Shown in pieces: positions 1-6,139 of a DNA stretch of 18,140 nucleotides (the first letter of the stretch is position 1; every line of letters begins with the position of its first letter). Origin of the DNA: JBMZCV01 sp049613665 (lineage in GTDB: Bacteria > Bacteroidota > Bacteroidia > Chitinophagales > UBA2359); the NCBI GenBank assembly GCA_049613665.1, contig JBMZCV010000109.1, forward strand, positions 1 through 18,140, written 5' to 3'. Position numbers and translations under genes: made by a program. Below the pieces are notes generated by a model. The model was not told the DNA's origin, did not search any database, and saw nothing but the letters and a program-made list of their open reading frames with translations.

Positions 1-215
1 TGTGAGTCCCAAACCCAGTCATCGCCTTGTTCGTCCCAAATCCAGCCATACTGTGAGTCCCAAATCCAGTCACCATCTTGTTCATTCCAAGCCCAATGAT
101 TTTGTGAGTTCCAAGCCCAGTTACTATTATTATTTTGAGCTAAAATATTGCAACATAAAGATAGACAACATAGAAAGGCTATTATCTGAAGATAAATATA
201 TTTTGAAATGTTCAT
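1..215 (-). CDS. Secreted tryptophan-rich WxW tandem-repeat protein (5' part, runs off the window)
   Basis: This is an N-terminal fragment of 71 readable codons from ATG at 215-213, open to the left edge. Residues 1-26 look like a signal peptide: a polar start (MNISKYIYLQ), a hydrophobic core (IIAFLCCLSLCC) and a likely cleavage after ILA, before Q27. After a short Asn/Ser spacer the mature part is a regular repeat: WAWNSQNH, WAWNEQDGD, WIWDSQYG, WIWDEQGDD, WVWDS. Each 8-9 residue unit carries W-x-W followed by D/N, S/E and Q, and two units make a 17-residue period that matches a 51-bp DNA repeat. A signal peptide joined in frame to a W-rich acidic repeat argues strongly for this strand; the plus-strand reading is a basic Ser/Pro/Lys/His run with no such structure. 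I do not recognise the family. WxW repeats suggest stacked aromatic strands or carbohydrate contact, but that is inference. The gene is divergent from the one at 383. Confidence 0.72.
   Translation of the reverse strand, partial: MNISKYIYLQIIAFLCCLSLCCNILAQNNNSNWAWNSQNHWAWNEQDGDWIWDSQYGWIWDEQGDDWVWDS
2..130. repeat. 51-bp tandem repeat (27+24 bp half-units) inside the WxW gene
   Basis: Each full 51-bp unit starts with GTGAG (2-52, 53-103) and a partial one begins at 104. Every unit splits into a 27-bp and a 24-bp half that resemble each other, so the array arose from an older duplication of a roughly 8-codon unit followed by duplication of the pair. All lengths are multiples of three, so the minus-strand frame is kept. 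The array probably continues left of the window. Confidence 0.85.
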
Positions 216-241
216 TTGTTTAAGTAGTTTAGATTTAAAAA

Positions 242-273
242 TTTAGTCATTATAGATAGTTGTCATAGCTTTG
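242..273 (+). promoter_or_regulatory. Candidate Bacteroidota-type promoter for the 383 gene
   Basis: TAGCTTTG at 266-273 fits the -7 consensus TAnnTTTG exactly, and TTTA at 242-245 (3 of 4 to TTTG) lies 20 bases upstream. Transcription would start near 280, leaving a leader of about 100 nt. This is a motif match only. Confidence 0.35.
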
Positions 274-298
274 GAGTAATGGAGTCAATACTTTATTA

Positions 299-306
299 CA
301 AATCTA
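299..306 (-). promoter_or_regulatory. Candidate -7 box for the WxW-repeat gene
   Basis: Read on the minus strand, 306-299 is TAGATTTG, an exact TAnnTTTG match lying 84 bases upstream of the ATG at 215. No convincing TTTG box was found at the expected distance further upstream, so support is weak. Confidence 0.22.
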
Positions 307-382
307 CAATAAAATAAAAAAAAAAATGTACCTTTATTCAAGATTTCTTACACACTCAAAATAGTAAAAAAAAACAGCAATA

Positions 383-1894
383 ATGCGAAATATTTTAACT
401 ATTGTTAATAATTTGACAAAAGAAGAAAAGCGATATTTTCGTTTATACTTGCTTCGAGTCAAAGGTAAAAACCAATCTGGAAAGAAAATAAGTGAACTTT
501 TTGATGCCGTAGAATCCAAAAAGTTTTTAAGTGAGCAAGCTTTAGCCGAGCATTTTTATCCGAAAACAAAAAACAAAAATGCTTATTATCGCCTTAAAAA
601 CCGTTTTTTTGATGATTTGGAACAAAGCCTTTTGATGCAGCACAGTAGCTTTGATGAACGCATGGAGATTATCAAACAAATAAGTATTGCACGAATATAT
701 GCCCAAAAGTCGTTGTATAGCGAGGCTTTTTCTGCTTTGGCAAAGGCCGAAAAGAAAGCGGAAAAGCTAGATTACTTTGATATTTTAAGTGTTATTTATC
801 GAGAAATAGTCGGAATCTGTTTTTATTATCCTACTGCAAATATACAAGAGTATCTAGAGAAGCAAGCAAAAAATGTGCAGAAGTATCAAGAGTGGCTAAA
901 ATATGACCAAATTGTGCAATATATTAAATATCGTTTTAAGCAAACAAATTATGATTTGCGAGACAATAGCCTTGTTGATGCTTTGCAAGACATTCAAAAC
1001 AGTTTTGGTGTAGAGGAAATGGTGTTGAAATCGCCCAAAATACGTTTTACGATAGACGACTGCGTAAAACAAGCACTTTTACAAAAAAAAGACTTTAAAC
1101 AATTAGAAACCTACTTACTCAAAACTTACGAAACTTTTACAAAAGACGAACTTTATACACAAGCTTCTCACGAAAAATTGATACACACACTTGTTTGGAT
1201 TATCAATACTTTGTTTAAAAATTGTAAGTTTGAGAAAACACTCATTTACACTCAAAAACTGCATGATGCCTTAGAACAATATAATCAAGTTTATTACGAA
1301 AAATATATTTGGACATATTATCAATGTCAAGTGACGCAGTTTTTTTATTCTAATCAATGTGAGAAGGCAGTTAATTTGCTACAAAATTTGATAAAAAAAG
1401 GCTTGCCTAAAGGAATTTTGTACTACGACCTTTTTGTTCATCTCAATTTATCGGTTGTTTACTATTGTATGAATAATGTTGATAAGGCCTTATCGTATTT
1501 GTCGGTTTTATTTGTAAATGAAACCTACAAAAAATTGTCACCTCAATTGCAACTTCGTTTGGCTTTAGTAGAAATAATCTTACATTTTGAGCATGAAGAT
1601 TTTTTATTTATTGACTATAAAATTACAGAAACAAGACGCTTGTTTAAAAAAATGCTGGCTAAACCAGATTATATTCGTGAGAAAAATTTTTTAAAAATCA
1701 TAAAAAAAGGAATAAATAAGCTAAAACCATTTCAGAATACTTTGGTTGTCAAAGCTGCAAAAGCATTTATTGAAAATTCTCCAAAATATGAGCCTGTTTC
1801 AAATGAAAGTATTAGTTATAGGGTTTGGCTCGAAGCGAAAATGAATAAAAAAACGTATTATGAAATGATATTCAAAAATATTGAAAAGCTGTAA
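383..1894 (+). CDS. Helical-repeat (TPR-like) protein of unknown function
   Basis: This encodes 503 residues starting at ATG 383 in an A-rich context. There is no signal peptide and no membrane segment, so it is probably cytosolic. The N-terminal 90 residues hold a conserved-looking block (LTKEEKRYFRLYLLRVKG... then KNAYYRLKNRFFDDLEQSL) that reads like a small helical recognition domain. The remainder is almost wholly amphipathic helices rich in Tyr, Lys and Leu. Several helix pairs resemble tetratricopeptide repeats: the segments around residues 105-130 (YAQKSLYSEAFSALAKAEK), 295-345 (FEKTLIYTQKLHDALEQY..., CEKAVNLLQNLIKKG) and 365-385 (MNNVDKALSYLSVLF). I infer a protein-binding solenoid. 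I do not recognise a named family and no partner is visible next to it. The C-terminal 60 residues are strongly basic. Confidence 0.85.
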   Translation: MRNILTIVNNLTKEEKRYFRLYLLRVKGKNQSGKKISELFDAVESKKFLSEQALAEHFYPKTKNKNAYYRLKNRFFDDLEQSLLMQHSSFDERMEIIKQISIARIYAQKSLYSEAFSALAKAEKKAEKLDYFDILSVIYREIVGICFYYPTANIQEYLEKQAKNVQKYQEWLKYDQIVQYIKYRFKQTNYDLRDNSLVDALQDIQNSFGVEEMVLKSPKIRFTIDDCVKQALLQKKDFKQLETYLLKTYETFTKDELYTQASHEKLIHTLVWIINTLFKNCKFEKTLIYTQKLHDALEQYNQVYYEKYIWTYYQCQVTQFFYSNQCEKAVNLLQNLIKKGLPKGILYYDLFVHLNLSVVYYCMNNVDKALSYLSVLFVNETYKKLSPQLQLRLALVEIILHFEHEDFLFIDYKITETRRLFKKMLAKPDYIREKNFLKIIKKGINKLKPFQNTLVVKAAKAFIENSPKYEPVSNESISYRVWLEAKMNKKTYYEMIFKNIEKL

Positions 1895-1904
1895 GTAAGA
1901 AATT

Positions 1905-1925
1905 ATGGTTCTCTGACAATTTGGG
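1905..1925. repeat. 21-bp element, copy 1 (second copy at 5766-5786)
   Basis: The core TCTGACAATTTGGG with ATGGTT before it matches 20 of 21 bases at 5766-5786 in the same orientation. Both copies lie in gene-free DNA, this one 11 bases after the stop of the 383 gene. It may be a transposon-end remnant or a protein-binding site; the sequence does not decide. Confidence 0.6.
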
Positions 1926-2215
1926 AGTTAAAAGAAATAACATAAGGAAGAAATTATATCGTTCGTGCAGTCTGTTTTGGCACATTGTTCATTTTTTTAC
2001 TTGACCAAAAAAAACGAACCAAAAAAATCAAGACTTATTAAAAATCTTAACGCTTTTTTTGCACCAAAAGACTAATTTTTAAAAGGTCGTTCTTTTTGAT
2101 TTTCCGACGGCAAAAACATATTTTTTATTTTCATTGTATTAAAAATAAAAAAGCCCAGATTGCCAGAGAGTCTAAATTATTAATTCGTAATTATAAATTA
2201 TGAATGATGTTTAGC

Positions 2216-2248
2216 AACTAAAAACTATCAATTAAAAACTTCAAACTA
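2216..2248 (+). repeat. ACTAAAAACT leader repeat before wecE
   Basis: This 33-base stretch, 9 bases before the wecE ATG, matches the 33 bases before dnaE (11536-11568, opposite strand) at about 27 positions. Both contain AACTAAAAACT, TTAAAAACT and AAACTA. Being so close to two unrelated start codons, it may be a leader or translation element, or a dispersed phrase that happens to sit there. Confidence 0.5.
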
Positions 2249-2257
2249 GAATACATT

Positions 2258-3415
2258 ATGCTGCATCAAAATATACAAATTAATCGTGATATTCCATTTA
2301 ACAAAGCGTTTCAAACAGGAAAAGAAACGGATTATATCAGACAAGCCGTAGCTTCGGGCAAGCTTTCGGGCGATGGCATGTTTACGAAAAAATGTCATGC
2401 TTTTTTTGAGCAAAAATATAGTTTTCGCAAAGCATTATTGACTACTTCTTGCACAGATGCTCTCGAAATGTGTGCTTTGTTGCTAAATATCGAAAAAGGC
2501 GATGAGGTGATTATTCCGAGTTATAATTTTGTGTCGGCAGCGAATGCTTTTGCTTTGCGTGGTGCAAAAATTGTGTTTGCCGATAGCCGTGCCGACAATC
2601 CGAATATTGATGAAACGATTTTGGAAAGTTTAATTACGGAACGCACAAAAGCAATTGTCGTTGTGCATTATGCAGGCGTGGCTTGCGAGATGGAAAAAAT
2701 CATGCAAATAGCTGAAAAGCACAATGTTTTTGTGATAGAAGATGCTGCTCACGCCATTGATTCTTTCTACGATAACAAATCTTTAGGCAGTATTGGACAT
2801 CTGGCTACTTTTTCGTTTCACGACACAAAAAATGTGATAGCAGGAGAGGGGGGAATGCTCGTGATTAATGATGAACGTTTTGCGAAACGTGCCGAAATTA
2901 TTAGAGAAAAAGGCACAAATAGAGCGGCTTTTTATCGTGGCGAAGTCGATAAATATCAGTGGGTAGATATTGGTTCTTCTTTCTTGCCTTCCGAGTTGAT
3001 AGCGGCTTTTCTTTTTGCTCAACTTGAACATCTAGAGCAAATTCAAGCCAAAAGGGTAGCGGTTTGGCAGCGATATTACGACAATTTGAAAGCTCTGCCA
3101 CAGCAAGTAAACATTAAGTTGCCACAATTGCCACAGCATACAACTTGCAATGGTCATTTATTTTATTTGGTGTGCGAAAACTTAGAACAACGTACTCAAC
3201 TCATTGATTTTCTGCGAGCAAAAGACATTTATGCTGTTTTTCACTACATCAGCTTGCATGATTCGCCTTATTTTGAGGCTAAACATGATGGCCGCTTGTT
3301 GCCGCAAACACAGCGTTATACAGATTGTTTGGTCAGATTACCTTTGTATTATGAGCTAAGTATGGCGGAAGTGGATTATGTTTGCCAGATGGTTTTTGAT
3401 TTTTTTGCTCAATAA
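2258..3415 (+). CDS. wecE: dTDP-4-amino-4,6-dideoxygalactose transaminase (WecE/RffA-type)
   Basis: This encodes 385 residues of the DegT/DnrJ/EryC1/StrS aminotransferase family. The enzyme transfers an amino group from glutamate to dTDP-4-keto-6-deoxyglucose in the cytosol, giving dTDP-Fuc4N for surface polysaccharide. Motifs closely follow E. coli WecE as I recall it: SGKLSGDG (33-40), LLTTSCTDALEM (60-71, phosphate contacts), GDEVIIPSYNFVSAANAF (81-98), VVHYAGVACEM (135-145), EDAAH with Asp162 for the pyridine nitrogen, FSFHDTKN with Lys191 as the PLP lysine, REKGTNRAAFYRGEVDKY and DIGSSFLPSELIAAFL. Compared with E. coli the N-terminus is about 10 residues longer and one Gly is missing after the lysine loop (AGEGGM). 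No other nucleotide-sugar or glycosyltransferase gene is adjacent, so the pathway partners must lie elsewhere. The family is certain; the exact sugar substrate is inferred from similarity. Confidence 0.9.
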   Translation: MLHQNIQINRDIPFNKAFQTGKETDYIRQAVASGKLSGDGMFTKKCHAFFEQKYSFRKALLTTSCTDALEMCALLLNIEKGDEVIIPSYNFVSAANAFALRGAKIVFADSRADNPNIDETILESLITERTKAIVVVHYAGVACEMEKIMQIAEKHNVFVIEDAAHAIDSFYDNKSLGSIGHLATFSFHDTKNVIAGEGGMLVINDERFAKRAEIIREKGTNRAAFYRGEVDKYQWVDIGSSFLPSELIAAFLFAQLEHLEQIQAKRVAVWQRYYDNLKALPQQVNIKLPQLPQHTTCNGHLFYLVCENLEQRTQLIDFLRAKDIYAVFHYISLHDSPYFEAKHDGRLLPQTQRYTDCLVRLPLYYELSMAEVDYVCQMVFDFFAQ

Positions 3416-3536
3416 TATGGCATTTATTTAGAATTTGCATTTCAGTTTTTTTGTTTAAAAAGCAAAGATATATACATATCAGTTGACAATTTTTTAATTC
3501 TTGTAACAGCAATTCTCGGTTTAACAAAAGAAACTA

Positions 3537-3568
3537 TTTAAAAAAAAAATGATTGAAAACTATCATTT
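3537..3568 (-). terminator. Intrinsic terminator of the ceramidase gene, overlapping its stop codon
   Basis: On the minus strand a perfect 7-bp stem (AAATGAT/ATCATTT, 3562-3568 with 3547-3553, 8-base loop) is followed by a run of T. The upstream arm includes the TGA stop of the ceramidase gene (3565-3563). Stem stability is modest because it is AT-rich. Confidence 0.6.
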
Positions 3569-5425
3569 CAAAGGTTTCAAATTGCTTCTTTTATTAATTT
3601 CGACTGTTGAAAATCGCTGTGGTCTTAGTTTTCTATCTAAATTTCGAGCTGCTTTTGGCTTAGAAAATTCCTCTGCCATTTTCTTAAAAACAGTTTGAAA
3701 TGCACCCAGTTGATGACGACCAAAAAGTGTATGGCCTGCTTCATATCGCTGCACTTTATACTCTTCATAAGTTGTTGTATAACCAGCATATTCATTAGCA
3801 TATGAAGAAATAAAAACGACTTCTACGCCCACATTTTTCAAAGATTTTAAAATTGTCTCTTGCAAACGATTATGAGCAATAGTTGTTATTTCGGTCGGCA
3901 AACCTACAATAGCGATATTGCCTATTCTCAAAATTTGAAGCGGCAAGATTTTTGGAACAAGGCTATGTTCTTCTAATGCTCCTATCTTTAGCTGCCGCAA
4001 AATCTCTCCAATGACTATATCAGTTTTTCCAAGTTGATTTAAAAGAAAAGTAGGCATTTTTTTGCGATTATATTTCAACATTTCAATACCAAATAGACTT
4101 TTCTCGACGGCATCAATCGCTATTTTTTTAGGGGCTTGACTTTTATGTAATTGTTTTTTATATGCCCGCTTGCTTTTTTTGAGAAAAGGATAACGAATAT
4201 AGTAACTCAATTTGCTCATAGCAGCTACAAAATTCAGTTGTTTTCTTGTCAAATTGGTATCTTTATAATACATAATACCCGATAAAAAAGGCGTTCCCAA
4301 ACAAGCCGATGAAGTTGTTGCTTCTTTTTCTCCATTTGCAAAAGCTTCATCTAGCGAAATCTTCGATATATCTACATAAATCAATTCGCAATCTATTGGC
4401 CCTTTTACTTGTTTTCCTATGTTTAAATTACTAATTTCTAGAGCTTTTTCTGCCTGTTTTTTACCATTCCATTTTGCTTGTTTAATACTCGAAAAAGCAT
4501 GATTATATGTAGAATCTTGCAAAACCTGCTTCATAGTTTCATCAAAGCTTTCATGATTGTGAAAGTCAGAAGTTAGCACATCTCCTGCTGCTGCTTGTGC
4601 AAAAATCGCTATTGCATTACTATTCATGTTTTTCTCTGCATACTCTGCTGCATATCCTTTACTTGCACCATTGATATGATTATGTTCGCCTTGCATTTCA
4701 GTAGGATGCACACCAAACCAATTGATAAAGCCAAGTGTTTCGCCATTTTCGTTTTCAAAGTTCATCAAAGGCATATTTCTATTTAGTGCCAAATTTGTTT
4801 GCTCTCGTTTGAGTGGTTTTTCTATCTCTTCATTTTTATTATATGCTTTCAAAGCTCGGTTAAATGCTATGGGTATTTTGGGCGAAAATATGCCTTCTTT
4901 AATGCGAATAGTACATAATTCTTCTGATTCAAGGGCTTGAACAACCGAATCGTACATTTTTTCAACCGTAAACAACACTAAATTGGGATTGAAACCAGGA
5001 GCAGAAGTCATGTATAAAGGATGATGCGACATTCCAGACGGAGCACAATGCGTATGTGACGCTGTTATGATGAGGTTTGCTTCTTTAAAATTAGGCAGTA
5101 AGTTTTCTTGTATTTTTTTGAGCAAACCCTCATGTAAAGGCTGAAAAATAGCACCTAAATCTGCGTGTACATAAATAAACTGTTTACTATCGCTAGGTGT
5201 TTTTATGCTAATAGCTCGACTATATATTTTTGAAGTAAACGGCTGTTGTTTTCGAATTCTTTGATGATAATTTCCATAGCCAAATAAACCTAACGAATCT
5301 GAAATGTAAGTAATATCGGTTTTTCCAAAGCCAACCAAATACAAACTATCTAGTGTTTGGGAATGTAGTAAGCAAACATGAAACAAACACAAAACTCCAA
5401 TCAAATACCATTTAATTTTTTTCAT
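3563..5425 (-). CDS. Secreted neutral/alkaline ceramidase-family amidohydrolase
   Basis: This encodes 620 residues from ATG at 5425; an upstream in-frame start at 5452 would put nine extra residues (MSESLRKNI) before a good signal peptide (MKKIKWYLIGVLCLFHVCLLHS, cleavage near HS/Q). The family cleaves the amide bond of ceramide with a zinc-dependent mechanism outside the cytosol. Zinc-site motifs known from Pseudomonas and human enzymes are visible: SHTHCAPSG (His124/His126), INWFGVHP (His240), GLPTEITTIA (Glu512) and YAGYTTTYEEY (546-556) followed by QRYEAGHTLFG. The loop that carries the nucleophilic serine in characterised members, SDNxGY-like, reads NGASKGYA (252-259), with Ser shifted in the motif. 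The protein ends about 50 residues after the QRYEA block and lacks the C-terminal beta-sandwich of classical ceramidases. The substrate could be ceramide or the bacterium's own sphingolipid-like or N-acyl lipids; this is unproven. Confidence 0.85.
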   Translation of the reverse strand: MKKIKWYLIGVLCLFHVCLLHSQTLDSLYLVGFGKTDITYISDSLGLFGYGNYHQRIRKQQPFTSKIYSRAISIKTPSDSKQFIYVHADLGAIFQPLHEGLLKKIQENLLPNFKEANLIITASHTHCAPSGMSHHPLYMTSAPGFNPNLVLFTVEKMYDSVVQALESEELCTIRIKEGIFSPKIPIAFNRALKAYNKNEEIEKPLKREQTNLALNRNMPLMNFENENGETLGFINWFGVHPTEMQGEHNHINGASKGYAAEYAEKNMNSNAIAIFAQAAAGDVLTSDFHNHESFDETMKQVLQDSTYNHAFSSIKQAKWNGKKQAEKALEISNLNIGKQVKGPIDCELIYVDISKISLDEAFANGEKEATTSSACLGTPFLSGIMYYKDTNLTRKQLNFVAAMSKLSYYIRYPFLKKSKRAYKKQLHKSQAPKKIAIDAVEKSLFGIEMLKYNRKKMPTFLLNQLGKTDIVIGEILRQLKIGALEEHSLVPKILPLQILRIGNIAIVGLPTEITTIAHNRLQETILKSLKNVGVEVVFISSYANEYAGYTTTYEEYKVQRYEAGHTLFGRHQLGAFQTVFKKMAEEFSKPKAARNLDRKLRPQRFSTVEINKRSNLKPLK

Positions 5426-5490
5426 TATATTCTTTCTCAATGATTCTGACATTTTTTATAAGACTTTTCAGTTAAATAAAAAAACGCCTT

Positions 5491-5578
5491 TTGGCAAGGG
5501 AAACATACTATTTTTCAGTTCGAAAGGCTATAAAAAGGGCAAATATTGGCTGCTTTAGCCTAAAAAAATAGTATGTTT
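5491..5578. repeat. Dispersed palindromic repeat, copy A, with 15-bp perfect arms
   Basis: AAACATACTATTTTT at 5501-5515 has its exact reverse complement at 5564-5578, and an inner pair GGCTA/TAGCC (5526-5530 with 5556-5560) nests inside. The left half, 5491-5540, reappears reverse-complemented at 13344-13392 (about 39 of 50 bases equal) and in shorter form at 5731-5765. Confidence 0.75.
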
Positions 5579-5730
5579 AAGCCTTTGATAAAAAATGTAT
5601 AAATATTTGAACTATTATCTTCTGCAATCTCAAAAATAAAATTAAAACATATGATTTTTTTTATAACTTAGTAGAAGAAATTTAATAAATTAGACCAAAT
5701 CCCCATTAAAATAACGTCTAGTGGCCTAAA

Positions 5731-5765
5731 GATACTATTTTTCGGCAAAATAGACTATAAAAATA
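5731..5765. repeat. Dispersed repeat, copy B (partial)
   Basis: ATACTATTTTTC followed by ACTATAAAAA-type sequence parallels 5505-5537 of copy A in the same orientation, with the middle changed. It lies about 200 bases from copy A and directly abuts the 21-bp element at 5766. Confidence 0.5.
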
Positions 5766-5786
5766 ATGGTTGTCTGACAATTTGGG
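5766..5786. repeat. 21-bp element, copy 2
   Basis: Same orientation as 1905-1925 with one difference (G for C after ATGGTT). The similarity stops right after TTTGGG on the right; on the left it continues imperfectly for about six more bases. Confidence 0.6.
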
Positions 5787-5795
5787 TGTTCACTT

Positions 5796-5843
5796 TTATA
5801 ACAAAAAATAGATAAGGTTTTTTATGTATTTTTTTTGTTATAA
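5796..5843. repeat. 13-bp perfect inverted repeat
   Basis: TTATAACAAAAAA at 5796-5808 is mirrored by TTTTTTGTTATAA at 5831-5843 around a 22-base AT-rich middle. It lies about 10 bases after the 21-bp element. It could form a hairpin or cruciform; no gene ends here, so a terminator role is unclear. Confidence 0.55.
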
Positions 5844-6139
5844 GAGAAAAAAAGAAGCTATTTTGAATGATAATCGCAGGAAAAAGTTAAACGATTTTTT
5901 AGCATTTTTAAAAGTAGGTAATGCTATTGTTCATGAAATAAAATATTTGTTATAAAAGAACTCATCTAGCTTTTTTTATAAACAATAGAAAACATATATA
6001 TTTAAGTGTCAAAGCATTTTTTAGTCAAAAAAAAGGTTTGAATAATCTCTAATAAAAGTGAAGTTATTTTCGTGTCTCAACTTCAAACTTTACGGCACAT
6101 TTTTTGTCTAATTACTTGTGTACTAAAAACCTCCAAAAT

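Larger units (their letters stand above)
1895..2257. other. Gap of 363 bases with repeat-like sequence
   Basis: No gene is supported here. Contents in order: a 21-bp element shared with 5766-5786; a block near 1990-2035 whose + frame reads FLLDQKKRTKKIKTY then stop, a type of decayed dispersed sequence I associate with Bacteroidota gaps; an AT-only inverted repeat (2121-2133 with 2140-2152, 6-base loop) that could be a weak terminator; an AT phrase around 2174-2205; and the ACTAAAAACT leader just before wecE. Confidence 0.5.
5426..6139. other. Repeat-rich gap of about 700 bases before the TIR gene
   Basis: No gene is supported on either strand. It holds, in order, a long palindrome (5501-5578) inside a dispersed repeat, a second shorter copy (5731-5765), a 21-bp element shared with 1905-1925, and a 13-bp inverted repeat (5796-5843). 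The rest is AT-rich with nothing recognisable. No exact TAnnTTTG box was found before the TIR gene; AATATTTG near 5942-5949 matches 7 of 8. Confidence 0.55.

Noticed and set aside
1..130. CRISPR array at the left edge
   Set aside because: The 51-bp period has no constant repeat with unique spacers; all parts are variants of one unit that is in frame with a protein.
2..223. Plus-strand 73-aa frame with PKSSHHLV-type repeats
   Set aside because: It begins at the window edge with GTG, and its repeats are fully explained by the minus-strand WxW gene, which has a signal peptide and a structured repeat.
1905..5786. A complete composite transposon bounded by the two 21-bp elements
   Set aside because: The elements are direct, very short, and no transposase gene or remnant lies between or beside them; kept only as a repeat finding.
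6104..6139. Upstream TTG start for the TIR gene
   Set aside because: It adds 12 residues outside the TIR fold; the ATG at 6140 sits directly before the first TIR strand.
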